Shown: positions 1-7,304 of the stretch, piece by piece
Layout of the letters: each line of letters begins with the position of its first letter
Numbering within the stretch: the stretch's first letter is position 1
Origin: Nitrospiraceae bacterium
GTDB taxonomy: Bacteria; Nitrospirota; Nitrospiria; Nitrospirales; Nitrospiraceae
Direction of reading: 5' to 3'
NCBI GenBank assembly: GCA_014534095.1
Contig: JACVSD010000036.1
Location: forward strand, 1-14,226
DNA length: 14,226 nucleotides
Program-made: the position numbers and the translations under genes
The notes under the pieces: model-generated
What the model was told of the DNA's origin: nothing
Databases searched by the model: none
What the model saw: the letters and a program-made list of their open reading frames with translations, nothing else

Positions 1-83
1 CCGGCCTGGAGTGCAAACGCAGCCGAGGCCCCCGCCACGATCATCCCGAGGCCAAAGAGGACCGATAACATCGTCTTACCCAT
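1..83 (-). CDS. Exported protein, N-terminal fragment (runs off left edge)
   Basis: Only the first 27 codons lie in the window. The product begins MGKTMLSVLFGLGMIVAG and continues through an alanine-rich stretch ending AFA before LQAG. This is a classic Sec signal peptide: a lysine near the start, a hydrophobic core of about 16 residues, and a likely signal peptidase I site after AFA near residue 24. The mature protein is outside the window, so its function cannot be stated. The ATG is fixed by an almost perfect Shine-Dalgarno sequence 5 bases upstream. Such a strong site, with a long leader and its own promoter, suggests an abundantly made envelope or secreted protein. That abundance is inference. 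Confidence 0.75.
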   Translation of the reverse strand, partial: MGKTMLSVLFGLGMIVAGASAAFALQA

Positions 84-88
84 GACCT

Positions 89-96
89 ACCTCCTT
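89..96 (-). promoter_or_regulatory. Strong ribosome binding site for the exported protein at the left edge
   Basis: On the minus strand the sequence reads AAGGAGGT, an uninterrupted 8-base match to the anti-Shine-Dalgarno end of 16S rRNA, 5 bases before the ATG. It is the strongest ribosome binding site in the window together with the one before the HEAT gene starting at 7120, and it decides the start of the gene ending at base 83. Confidence 0.8.
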
Positions 97-217
97 AAAA
101 AGAAGAAGAGATGTGATTAGGTTGGTAAATAACTACTGCGCGGCTTTGAAAGCCTTGACTGCTCCGAGAGGTTTCCACGCTTGCGATGCTCATCGTAATC
201 GTAATTCCACCAGGGGC

Positions 218-237
218 CTATAAGTGGGTTCTTATAG
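218..237. repeat. Inverted repeat over the -10 box and start point
   Basis: CTATAAG (218-224), a 6-base spacer, then CTTATAG (231-237): a perfect 7-base inverted repeat. On the minus strand one arm contains the predicted -10 box and the other lies at the predicted start point of the leftmost gene. That is where a repressor operator would be expected. It could also form a weak AT-rich hairpin at the 5' end of the transcript. The symmetry is seen directly; the operator role is inferred. Confidence 0.4.
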
Positions 238-260
238 CACAGCGGTCAAAAGGGAAGCAA
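231..260 (-). promoter_or_regulatory. Predicted promoter for the exported protein at the left edge
   Basis: On the minus strand TTGCTT (bases 255-260) is followed after 18 bases by TATAAG (231-236). The latter is preceded by TGC, giving an extended -10 (TGnTATAAG). Transcription would begin near base 224 and leave a leader of about 140 bases before the ATG at 83. The leader holds a 13-base palindrome, GGCTTTGAAAGCC, at 142-154. No other gene lies between 84 and 312. The call rests on motif matches only. Confidence 0.45.
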
Positions 261-312
261 GCAGCCTTTTGTGGCCTCTCTACGGCTCTTCGCTCTGTAT
301 TCTCACCGAAAG

Positions 313-1860
313 TTAGTCGGCCTGGGCCTGGGCCACTTCTCTCCCAATCAGAAGATCATAGGGCGCGAAATCGTCGGTCAATTCAAAGCCTGCCCCCCAA
401 GGCTGCGCACGACGGGCACTCAGCAAGGCGACCGTCTCGCGAGGGAGCTGTTGAGCCATCGCCATTTCAGCCACTTTGGCCGCGAAACCTTCGCTCGAGC
501 CGGCTTCAATGGGACGTCCGCTGAAAAATATCAAGTTCTCCGCTTTCGTGTGGTCGCTTCGCCAAGGTCCTTTGACTGCAAAAGTCTCAATGACGGGAAA
601 CGCATGTCTCATCGTCTGCACTACCGCTTCGGCGCGCGCCGTGTCTCCGCCTTCGCCGGACGACGCAAGATTGACGGCCACAATGCCGTCAGGGTTCAAG
701 TGAGCCCGGACGGTCGAAAAGAACTCGACGGTCGTCAGATGAAACGGAATCATGTGGCGGGCAAATGCATCGATCCAGATAAGATCATACATCTGATTGG
801 TGCCGTTCAAAAAGGCCCGTCCGTCCTTGACGAATACATGGTGGTTGTCCGGTGCGCGATAGCCGAAATAGTCTTTGGCCATGCGCACCACCACCGGATC
901 AAACTCCACGACATCCAACTCGAGCGACGGCCAATAGTGCCCCAGCCATTTCGCCAACGACCCGCCACCGTGGCCGAGGATCAACCCGTATTTCGGCTGG
1001 GCCGAGAGTGCGAGCGATGCAACCATCAATTGGCTGTAGGGCAGGAACAGCGGGATGGGATCGGACTTCCACATCACTGCATGGAACGTGCGATCCAACA
1101 CGAGATACCGAAACAGTTGATCATCGCGGATCCGGACTTGCTGATAGGGACTGTCCTCTTGATGGACTGGGGCGGTAAGTTTCTGGATCGGATGCAAGGC
1201 CAGGCTGCCTGAGAGGGCCGCGAGCATACCGGCCGAGATCAGCATGACAGGACGTGCCGGTTTGCCCATCCATAGCCAGAGTAATCCCAAGATGACTTGA
1301 GCCGTGCCGAGCCAGGCGACCAACGCCTGACTCCCGATCCACGATAGGAGAAAAAAGGCGGTCCCCCAGGTCCCAATCAAGCTACCCACGGTCGAAAGAG
1401 CGATCATCCGGCCCGTATGCCGCCCGATGTGCTCCATGTCCGCAACCGCGAGCCGCAACATCGCGGGTAAGACGCCACTCAGTCCGAAGGCCGGAGGAGC
1501 GAGCAAAACAGTTGCGGCCAAGCAGGGGCCCCATCGAGGATCCTGCACGAGTCTTTCAACATGGAATAAAATCGGCTGGTTGGCCCACGACATCAGGAAC
1601 GTCCAACATCCGGAGAACAGCAGGAGTGCAGCGAGCACGGTGCTAGGCTTATACCGGTCTGAGATCCACCCGCCGAAGGCATATCCGGTGCTCATCGCAG
1701 CCAAGATGACACCGATGAGGGCGCCCCAGACAAACAATGAATTACCGAATACTGGCGCGAGGAGGCGGCTTCCGAGGATTTCTAGGGCCATAACGACGGC
1801 ACCGGTGAGGAGGGCGGTCAGGAGAAGAAACCGGTGAGAGATCCGGCGCCCATCGCCCAT
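313..1860 (-). CDS. Membrane protein with C-terminal spermidine-synthase-like domain
   Basis: 515 residues from the ATG at 1860. Residues 10-222 form about seven hydrophobic segments (roughly 10-35, 43-64, 72-92, 111-138, 153-176, 178-197, 204-222) resembling the membrane part of fused MFS/spermidine-synthase proteins. From about residue 235 a polyamine-synthase-type Rossmann domain follows: EDSPYQQV near 235, LILGHGGG near 293-300, VVEFDP 307-312, KDGRAF 345-350, WIDAF 362-366 and LTDDFAPYD near 494. The family transfers aminopropyl groups from decarboxylated S-adenosylmethionine. Here the glycine loop continues GGGSLA rather than GGGDG, so a polyamine-binding aspartate of true spermidine synthases is missing and the substrate is unknown. 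The aspartate of the DAF motif is kept. A TTG at 1932 would add 24 residues, but it lies only 8 bases after the predicted -10 box, so the ATG is preferred. The ribosome binding site is weak at both starts. The gene is divergent from ugd. Confidence 0.85.
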   Translation of the reverse strand: MGDGRRISHRFLLLTALLTGAVVMALEILGSRLLAPVFGNSLFVWGALIGVILAAMSTGYAFGGWISDRYKPSTVLAALLLFSGCWTFLMSWANQPILFHVERLVQDPRWGPCLAATVLLAPPAFGLSGVLPAMLRLAVADMEHIGRHTGRMIALSTVGSLIGTWGTAFFLLSWIGSQALVAWLGTAQVILGLLWLWMGKPARPVMLISAGMLAALSGSLALHPIQKLTAPVHQEDSPYQQVRIRDDQLFRYLVLDRTFHAVMWKSDPIPLFLPYSQLMVASLALSAQPKYGLILGHGGGSLAKWLGHYWPSLELDVVEFDPVVVRMAKDYFGYRAPDNHHVFVKDGRAFLNGTNQMYDLIWIDAFARHMIPFHLTTVEFFSTVRAHLNPDGIVAVNLASSGEGGDTARAEAVVQTMRHAFPVIETFAVKGPWRSDHTKAENLIFFSGRPIEAGSSEGFAAKVAEMAMAQQLPRETVALLSARRAQPWGAGFELTDDFAPYDLLIGREVAQAQAD

Positions 1861-1940
1861 TGGGCGGACCGCTTCAAGCGCTGCGTCGATGCGTTGAGTC
1901 GTGGGTGCGTCGGTATGTGGTCCTTCGTGCAAAGCGCGGA

Positions 1941-1970
1941 ATTCTACTCAACGCGTTTCTGCTGAGTCAA
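1941..1970 (-). promoter_or_regulatory. Predicted promoter for the spermidine-synthase-like gene
   Basis: On the minus strand TTGACT (1965-1970) and TAGAAT (1941-1946) are separated by 18 bases. Each matches the sigma70 consensus at 5 of 6 positions. The start point would be near 1934, giving a leader of about 70 bases to the ATG at 1860. The position argues against the TTG at 1932 as start unless the message is leaderless. Confidence 0.6.
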
Positions 1971-2001
1971 TCCAGAACCGGGTCTCATTATCAATCTTGG
2001 T

Positions 2002-2030
2002 TTGCCCCTCTCTCTTGCCATTGCTATACT
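2002..2030 (+). promoter_or_regulatory. Predicted ugd promoter
   Basis: TTGCCC (2002-2007) and TATACT (2025-2030) are separated by exactly 17 bases. Transcription would start near 2037 and leave a leader of about 30 bases, including a T-rich run and the ribosome binding site GGAGAG at 2057-2062, 5 bases before the ATG. An 8-base inverted repeat, GAACCGGG at 1975-1982 and CCCGGTTC at 2035-2042, brackets the promoter. Confidence 0.6.
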
Positions 2031-2067
2031 CGCGCCCGGTTCGGTTTTATTTTTTTGGAGAGCCTCA

Positions 2068-3387
2068 ATGCATATCAGCGTCATCGGGACTGGCTATGTT
2101 GGCCTTGTCACAGGAGCATGCTTTGCCGAGTTTGGCGTCAACGTCACGTGCATGGACAATGACGCCAGGCGCATCGCCCGGCTGGAAAAAGGAGACGTGC
2201 CGTTTTTTGAACCGGGCATTAATGAACTCGTTACGAAAGGCATTAAAGAAAATCGCCTCTCCTTCACCACCGATGTGGCGAAGGCCGTGGAAAAAGCGCT
2301 GGTCATCTTTATCGCCGTCGGCACGCCGCCACGACAAGACGGGTCGGCTGATCTCTCCTTTGTCGAAGAGGTCGGCCGGGGGATCGCTCGTCATATGACC
2401 GGGTACAAAGTCATCGTCACGAAGTCGACCGTGCCGGTCGGCACAGGCGAGAAAATTCGCGAGGTCGTCAAGAAAACGCAAGCTGAGCCGATTCGATTCG
2501 ACATGGTCTCTAATCCGGAATTTTTGCGTGAAGGATCGGCGATTGAGGATTTTATGCGGCCAAATCGCGTGGTCATCGGCGCGGACAGCGATCAGGCCAT
2601 TGCGATCATGAAGGATCTGTATCGGCCACTGTATCTCATTGAAACGCCCATCGTAGTCACTGATGTCGCGACCGCCGAACTGATCAAGTACGCCTCCAAT
2701 GCCTTTTTGGCCACCAAGATCTCCTTCATCAATGAGATTGCGAACCTCTGCGAACGTGTCGGGGCGAATGTGCAGATGGTGGCAAAAGGCATGGGCCTCG
2801 ACCATCGCATTGGATCGAAGTTCTTGCATGCGGGCCCGGGATTCGGCGGCTCTTGTTTCCCCAAGGACCTCGCCGCGTTGATTCAGACGGGCGAGCGCCA
2901 TGGATACCCAATGCAAATCGCATCGGCGGCATCGGAAGTGAACCGCCGTCAGCTAAGGCAGATGGCGACTAAAATTCGAGAAGCGACTGGGGGAGTGAAA
3001 GGCAAGACGCTGGCCATGCTGGGCCTGTCATTCAAGCCGAATACCAACGATCTGCGGGAAGCCCCGGCGCTGGCTATTGCGCAAGAGCTGCTGGCGGATG
3101 GCGCGGCCATCCGAGCGTATGATCCCGCCGCCCTTGAGGAAGCGTGCCGTGTGCTTCCCGCATTGACACCCTGTCAGGATAGCTACGACGCAGCCTACGG
3201 CGCAGACGCCTTGATCCTCATGACAGAATGGAATCAATTTCGGGCGTTGGATTTTGACCGGCTTAAAGCCGCGATGCGTCAGCCCCTATTCCTGGACCTT
3301 CGGAATGTCTATGATCCACAAAAGATTTCGGCAACCGGCTTTACGCACATCTCAGTCGGGCGGCCGCCTCGAGAACCGGTCGTCTAA
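2068..3387 (+). CDS. ugd: UDP-glucose 6-dehydrogenase
   Basis: Oxidises UDP-glucose to UDP-glucuronate in two NAD+-dependent steps in the cytoplasm, supplying precursor for exopolysaccharide, capsule or lipopolysaccharide. The product has 439 residues, normal for the bacterial family. Visible signatures are the N-terminal NAD-binding loop GTGYVGL (7-13), STVPVGT (120-126), NPEFLREG (149-156), the lysine and asparagine of ELIKYASNAF (204-213), the catalytic cysteine at 263 in GPGFGGSCFPKDL, and the C-terminal UDP-binding motif FKPNTNDLRE (322-331). All three domains are complete. The ATG at 2068 is chosen because GGAGAG precedes it and the protein then starts directly at the first beta strand of the Rossmann fold. 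An in-frame start at 2002 would overlap the promoter. No other sugar-nucleotide gene lies nearby. The gene converges on the HEAT operon with only 9 bases between stop codons. Confidence 0.97.
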   Translation: MHISVIGTGYVGLVTGACFAEFGVNVTCMDNDARRIARLEKGDVPFFEPGINELVTKGIKENRLSFTTDVAKAVEKALVIFIAVGTPPRQDGSADLSFVEEVGRGIARHMTGYKVIVTKSTVPVGTGEKIREVVKKTQAEPIRFDMVSNPEFLREGSAIEDFMRPNRVVIGADSDQAIAIMKDLYRPLYLIETPIVVTDVATAELIKYASNAFLATKISFINEIANLCERVGANVQMVAKGMGLDHRIGSKFLHAGPGFGGSCFPKDLAALIQTGERHGYPMQIASAASEVNRRQLRQMATKIREATGGVKGKTLAMLGLSFKPNTNDLREAPALAIAQELLADGAAIRAYDPAALEEACRVLPALTPCQDSYDAAYGADALILMTEWNQFRALDFDRLKAAMRQPLFLDLRNVYDPQKISATGFTHISVGRPPREPVV

Positions 3388-3396
3388 GGAACGCGG

Positions 3397-4104
3397 CTAG
3401 GTCAGCCGAGGCAATTCGACTTTGGCCTCGTCTTTGACCTTCGGCTTGTACCCCATACGATCCAATACTTTCATGATGCGGCTCTTCAGCCGGTCATCCG
3501 CCTCAGCCAAGGCTGTCGCCATGGGCTCGACCGCGGGTTTGCCGATTTTTCTAATGATTTCGGTGGCGGATTGGCGGATTTCGTCTTCCTCGGATACCAA
3601 TAGCGGGATAAGGGACGGAACGGCCACACCGCCCAGCTTGATCAAGGAATCGTAGGCTCGTTGCCGCACGTCCCCGACTTCATCGACGAGGGCCGCGACC
3701 AATGGCTCGACCGCTCGCTGGTCCTTCAGTTCCCCCAACACCTCTGCCGCATACTTGCGGTTCAGCCAATGGGGATCTTTGAGGTCGAGCAGCATGGCAT
3801 CGGCCCGGGCAGCATTCGGATCCTTCGAGCGAATACGAAGGCTTTTCGCAACACGTTTGCCGCCTTCCTCCACCACCCGGATCGTCGCGCCGTCTCCCAC
3901 CTTGAGCTTCTTGAGATCTTCGAGCGCCTCCTCAGCCACCTCGAGGACCACCGTTTTACCGTCATAGGCCAGCAGTTCTACTTCCATTTGCTTGGCCTCC
4001 GGATTCACAGCCACCACGCGTTCCGTGACGAGATTAAACCCGTCTTTTTTCTCTCCACCCTTTGGACCGATCTGAATCAACTTTGCAGGAGCTTCGTCAG
4101 CCAT
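3397..4104 (-). CDS. HEAT-repeat protein with N-terminal small beta domain
   Basis: 235 residues and the last gene of the HEAT block. Residues 23-93 are not helical repeats. They read as alternating beta strands (VVAVNPEAKQMEVEL, then DGKTVVLEV, then LKVGDGATIRVV), the pattern of small OB-like barrels seen in bacterial proteins with a 'VxxVDxxxxTVTL...LKVGDxVxV' signature. Residues 103-218 are about four E-Z type HEAT units (LKDPHWLNRKYAAEVLGELK and following), ending in a cap RMGYK. A lysine-rich tail follows. There is no signal peptide, so a cytoplasmic scaffold or adaptor is likely; the partner is unknown. The ATG has AAAGGA 8 bases upstream (4113-4118). It lies 35 bases after the previous HEAT gene and probably shares its message. 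No terminator is obvious in the 9 bases separating it from ugd. Confidence 0.85.
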   Translation of the reverse strand: MADEAPAKLIQIGPKGGEKKDGFNLVTERVVAVNPEAKQMEVELLAYDGKTVVLEVAEEALEDLKKLKVGDGATIRVVEEGGKRVAKSLRIRSKDPNAARADAMLLDLKDPHWLNRKYAAEVLGELKDQRAVEPLVAALVDEVGDVRQRAYDSLIKLGGVAVPSLIPLLVSEEDEIRQSATEIIRKIGKPAVEPMATALAEADDRLKSRIMKVLDRMGYKPKVKDEAKVELPRLT

Positions 4105-4139
4105 ATCCGCTATCCTTTATCTGTCTATGAGGTGAACAG

Positions 4140-4904
4140 TTATTGAGCCGCTTTCCAGCCCAGACTCGCGAGCACCCCCTCCACGGTCTCCTGGACCATC
4201 GTGTTCTCGTCTTCCAGGAGTGGCAACAGCGGTGTGATGGCTTCCTTCGCCCCCAGCCGCGCCAAGGATTCAGCCGCGTTGCGCCGTACGAGCCAGTCTT
4301 CATCTTTGAGCGAATCGATGAGAGGAGCGATGCTTCGTTGATCGCCGATTTTTCCCAACGCCTCGGCGGCATGTCGGCGCACCATCCAGTTATTGCCCAG
4401 CAGACCGTCAATCAAAGCTTCGACTGCCCGCACATCGCCGATCTTCTTCAGGACGCGAGCCACATCTTCCCGTAGGGTGCTGTCCGTCAAGGCGTCGATC
4501 AGACCAGGCACCGCCCGTGGGTCGCCGATGCGTTCCAGCGCCCATACCGCCGCAGTCCGAACGGCGCCATCCTTGTCCCTAAGCGCTTTGACCAAAGGGT
4601 CCACGGCACGCAGGTCTTTCAACTTGCCGAGGGCGGACGCTGCTTGCTCTCTGACCGCCCACTCGTCATCCTCTAAGGCCTCCAGCAGTGGCACGACCAC
4701 GGAGGGGCCGATCCGAACGGCGGCGCTCGTGGCCGCTTCCCGGATGACGACGTCCTCGTCAGCCATCAATCCGATGAGGCGCGGGATGGCATCCGGTCCA
4801 GCTTGGCCCAAACTCGCAATGGCATGGTCACGCAACGCATCGTTCTCATCGCGCAACGCGGAAATGAGCTGGTCGATACGATCCGATTCAGTGTCGTTAC
4901 CCAT
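4140..4904 (-). CDS. HEAT-repeat protein (254 residues, repeats throughout)
   Basis: Essentially one continuous array of about eight E-Z (PBS-lyase-like) HEAT units of roughly 31 residues each. The diagnostic core is D.D..VR..AA.AL..IGD..AV.PLI, as in LRDKDGAVRTAAVWALERIG (residues 108-127). One unit, near residues 136-157 (DALTDSTLREDVARVLKKIG), is about three residues short. The array ends in VEGVLASLGW (241-250), a cap also seen in sister genes. No enzyme domain, signal peptide or membrane segment is present. Known roles of this repeat family are protein-protein scaffolding and, in cyanobacteria, phycobilin lyase activity; nothing here points to a bilin. The ATG at 4904 is chosen over a TTG at 4955: GGAAGG lies upstream, and the ATG overlaps the preceding gene by 8 bases, as in coupled genes. 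Confidence 0.87.
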   Translation of the reverse strand: MGNDTESDRIDQLISALRDENDALRDHAIASLGQAGPDAIPRLIGLMADEDVVIREAATSAAVRIGPSVVVPLLEALEDDEWAVREQAASALGKLKDLRAVDPLVKALRDKDGAVRTAAVWALERIGDPRAVPGLIDALTDSTLREDVARVLKKIGDVRAVEALIDGLLGNNWMVRRHAAEALGKIGDQRSIAPLIDSLKDEDWLVRRNAAESLARLGAKEAITPLLPLLEDENTMVQETVEGVLASLGWKAAQ

Positions 4905-5997
4905 CCGTGTGTGTCCCTTCCTGGCCGACGGTTTCTGACCCCGACAAGGCTTCAAGTTTATCGGCGATCAGCCCCGCATTGTACGCCACCAGCCCGTCCC
5001 GATCCGTCCGCAAACGGTCGAATAGTTCCTTGTGTGGACGTAACACCTCCACGTCCTTAATTTTGGCAAGGGCTTCCATCGCATACACGCGCAGCGGTCG
5101 GATGGGAATCGCTTCCAGATACAGTTGAGTGGGCCGCGCGTCGCCGATGAGTCCCAAGGCTTTGATCGCCAATTCCTTGACGCCGGTGTCTTTGTCGCGC
5201 TCGAGCCGCCTCATCAAGGGCTCGACCGCCCGGACATCGGCAATCTTTCCCAGGAGATCCGCGGCGGCTTCCCGCACGAGCCAGTCGTCATCTTCCAAAT
5301 ATTCAACCAAAATTTCGACGCTCGGTCGTCCGATCCCTAATAAATCAATAACCGTTGTCATCCGCGCTTCTTCACGTTCACTCGCCCCTTCCACATCACG
5401 AAGCGCATTAAATGTACTGTCAATACGCTCCCGAATTGCGCCGAGCTTTTTCAATGTCCCCACGGCAATATCACGAACCGCCGGTTGTCCCATGGCATCG
5501 ATGAATGCATCCACGGATCGTGGATCCAACAGCTGGTCCAGCATCAAAGCCGCCGTCATCTGCGCGTCGGGGTCGGCATGCTTCAGCATCTGGCACAACG
5601 GTGCGACCGCGGTAGGAATCGCGCCGACGAGGTGCCTGACCAACTGCCGCGTCTCAGCATCCTGTTCAATCGGTAACAGGGCCACCAGTGCGGCAGAGGT
5701 CTCGGTGTCCAGAACTCCGGCCATCTGCTCCAGGGCCGTCGCTCCGGCTTTGCGCACCGCTGGATCGTTATCCTGTAAAAGTCCCACCAAGGCAACTCCA
5801 GCCTGCGGATCTTTCATGCGCGCCAGCATGGCCGCCGCTTCCCTCTTCAGTTCACCCGTCCCTGAACGAAGGGCCTCCATGAGCGCTTGGACCGCCCGCG
5901 GACCACCCGCCACGCACGCCGCCGTCGCGCGCATCCGTCGCCAGTCCTCTTCATGGACTAGTTCGGTGACAAGCGTTTCAATGGATTCTTTCGACAT
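4897..5997 (-). CDS. HEAT-repeat protein (366 residues)
   Basis: An array of about ten HEAT units, more diverged than in its neighbours. It is interrupted near residues 190-215 by a charged segment (DVEGASEREEAR) that probably forms a loop or a longer helix between two halves. Well-formed units include YLEDDDWLVREAAADLLGKI (233-252) and the unit starting near 264. Two units, near 165-186 (AMGQPAVRDIAVGTLKKLG) and 293-314 (AIPIRPLRVYAMEALAKIK), are of the shortened type found in its paralogs. The C-terminus lacks the LGW cap and ends in a hydrophilic tail. No signal peptide or catalytic motif is present. The ribosome binding site is poor (GGCGG region), 40 bases after the preceding HEAT gene, so translation may depend on coupling. 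The 3' end overlaps the next start by 8 bases. Function unknown. Confidence 0.87.
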   Translation of the reverse strand: MSKESIETLVTELVHEEDWRRMRATAACVAGGPRAVQALMEALRSGTGELKREAAAMLARMKDPQAGVALVGLLQDNDPAVRKAGATALEQMAGVLDTETSAALVALLPIEQDAETRQLVRHLVGAIPTAVAPLCQMLKHADPDAQMTAALMLDQLLDPRSVDAFIDAMGQPAVRDIAVGTLKKLGAIRERIDSTFNALRDVEGASEREEARMTTVIDLLGIGRPSVEILVEYLEDDDWLVREAAADLLGKIADVRAVEPLMRRLERDKDTGVKELAIKALGLIGDARPTQLYLEAIPIRPLRVYAMEALAKIKDVEVLRPHKELFDRLRTDRDGLVAYNAGLIADKLEALSGSETVGQEGTHTDG

Positions 5998-6037
5998 CTA
6001 TACCGCCGTAGTTCCCACGCGTGACACTGCGTCCCAC

Positions 6038-7120
6038 TTAGACCCGACCTCGCCTCCAACCGACCAGCGCCAGAGTCTCCTCCACATGGTACCGAAGATT
6101 CTCATCACGGGACGCGGTTAAGAGAGGCAGCAGAAACGGGATCACCTTGGAACCGAATCTGGCCAAGGCGGCCGCCGCATCGGCTCGGGTAAACGTCGGT
6201 TCCAGGGCGGAGAGGAGCGACGGAATCGCGGTCTCGTCTCGGATTGCTCCCAGGGCCCGAACGGCGGCGCCCTGCGTGATCATCTCCTCGTTCCACTGAT
6301 CGCCACATCCTGAGACGGCGCGGCTCCGCTCCGGAGGCTTCGTTCCCGAGACCACCTCCACTAACACTGGGACGGCTCGTGAATCACCGATCGCTCCCAG
6401 CGCTTCCACGGCCAGCGTGCGAAGGCCGGGATCCTTCATGGCGGTGAAGAGGAAATCGACAGCGCGGGCATCCCCAATGTGGCCCAACGCTCGAACCGCG
6501 TCCTCACGAACCGCAGAATCACCGTCATTAAACAGTGTCGACAGCAGCGGCTCCACGGCCCGGGAGGATTTCGTCTTGCCAAGCGACTCGACGGCGTGTA
6601 GTCGAACCAGCCACTCGGGATGGGTCAAAGCCTCTAATAGGTCCGGAATGGCCCCCTCCCCAATCGCTGCCAGCGCACCCGAAACCTCTTCCCGAACCGC
6701 CTTCACTTTATCTTGGAGCAATGGAATGAGGCCCGGGACGCATTTTGGATCCTGAATACGGCCTAACGCTTTCGCCGCGTGCATCCGGACGATCCAATCG
6801 TGACTCTTGAGAGCGGCCATCAAGGGATCGAGTACCCGTCCGTCGGCGATTGACGCCAAGACTGCCGAGGCGGCTTCTTGGACGGAGAGTTCTCGATCGG
6901 TCAGGCAGGCACCAAGAGGAACCACTGAAGCCTCGCCTATAGAGGTGAGCGCGCCGATCGCCGCTTCACGGACAGACCGGTCATGATCTTTCAGCATGGA
7001 CACGAGGGGACTGACCGCTCTGGAGTCTTTGAGACCCCCCAACACAATGGCGGCCTCCTCCCGAATGGCCCAATCCTCATCCTTGAGGGCGGCAATGTGC
7101 TCTGCAACCTGATCGCCCAT
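6038..7120 (-). CDS. HEAT-repeat protein (360 residues), first gene of a four-gene HEAT operon
   Basis: Eleven or so HEAT units run from residue 3 to the end, opening with LKDEDWAIREEAAIVLGGLK. A shortened unit at about 226-248 (AMKDPGLRTLAVEALGAIGD) is followed by an insertion at 256-283 that contains GCGD (C272). The array then resumes and ends in EETLALVGW (347-355). The same order of short unit, insertion with a GC dipeptide and cap occurs in the HEAT protein at 7305-8669, so the two are paralogs. The ATG at 7120 is preferred over the upstream TTG at 7138 because AGGAGG lies 5 bases before it. A promoter at 7146-7175 precedes the gene. No enzyme domain or signal peptide is seen. A cytoplasmic adaptor role is inferred. 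Confidence 0.9.
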   Translation of the reverse strand: MGDQVAEHIAALKDEDWAIREEAAIVLGGLKDSRAVSPLVSMLKDHDRSVREAAIGALTSIGEASVVPLGACLTDRELSVQEAASAVLASIADGRVLDPLMAALKSHDWIVRMHAAKALGRIQDPKCVPGLIPLLQDKVKAVREEVSGALAAIGEGAIPDLLEALTHPEWLVRLHAVESLGKTKSSRAVEPLLSTLFNDGDSAVREDAVRALGHIGDARAVDFLFTAMKDPGLRTLAVEALGAIGDSRAVPVLVEVVSGTKPPERSRAVSGCGDQWNEEMITQGAAVRALGAIRDETAIPSLLSALEPTFTRADAAAALARFGSKVIPFLLPLLTASRDENLRYHVEETLALVGWRRGRV

Positions 7121-7125
7121 CTCCC

Positions 7126-7131
7126 CCTCCT
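7126..7131 (-). promoter_or_regulatory. Ribosome binding site deciding the start at 7120
   Basis: AGGAGG on the minus strand, within the purine run AGGAGGGGGAG, ends 5 bases before the ATG at 7120. It makes the ATG clearly better than the TTG at 7138, which would overlap the predicted transcription start. Confidence 0.75.
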
Positions 7132-7145
7132 GAAACAAGCCGCCA

Positions 7146-7175
7146 ACCCTAACACACGGTTTTTCGCAGGGTCAA
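7146..7175 (-). promoter_or_regulatory. Predicted promoter of the four-gene HEAT operon
   Basis: On the minus strand TTGACC (7170-7175), an 18-base spacer and TAGGGT (7146-7151) resemble a sigma70 promoter. The -35 is good and the -10 is moderate. A start near 7139 gives a short leader of about 20 bases to the strong ribosome binding site. It lies in the 184-base gap 7121-7304, the longest gap inside the HEAT block. I found no clear terminator for the upstream gene in that gap, so read-through is also possible. Confidence 0.5.
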
Positions 7176-7304
7176 CGAATCAGGGTGCCGTGCCGAGAAC
7201 GAGGAAGGCAGGTCTTCGAGATACGCAGGGCGAGCAGCACCGGTGAGAGGGAACGGCGAATACGGAAGCAGGGGTCGATTACACCATCGGGGCGTTGGAC
7301 TCGA

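Noticed and set aside
271..1212. Plus-strand open frame of 313 codons
   Set aside because: It lies antisense to the membrane synthase gene. Its translation is rich in R and H with no domain, and it has no ribosome binding site; the minus-strand protein has clear family motifs.
1861..1932. TTG start at 1932 for the membrane synthase gene
   Set aside because: It is only 8 bases after a good -10 box and has no ribosome binding site; the ATG at 1860 begins just before the first membrane segment.
2065..2916. Minus-strand open frame of 283 codons inside ugd
   Set aside because: It is a shadow of a conserved enzyme gene. No ribosome binding site or recognisable protein pattern was seen.
3394..3408. 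Hairpin CGGCT-AGGTC-AGCCG between ugd and the last HEAT gene as a two-way terminator
   Set aside because: The stem is only 5 bp with no T-run on either side, and it includes the stop codon and last codons of the HEAT gene. The evidence is too weak to call a terminator.
5129..6121. Plus-strand open frame of 330 codons
   Set aside because: It is antisense to the 366-residue HEAT gene. Its Ser/Ala/Thr/Arg-rich composition is typical of a mirror of HEAT codons, and its end runs into the next HEAT gene.
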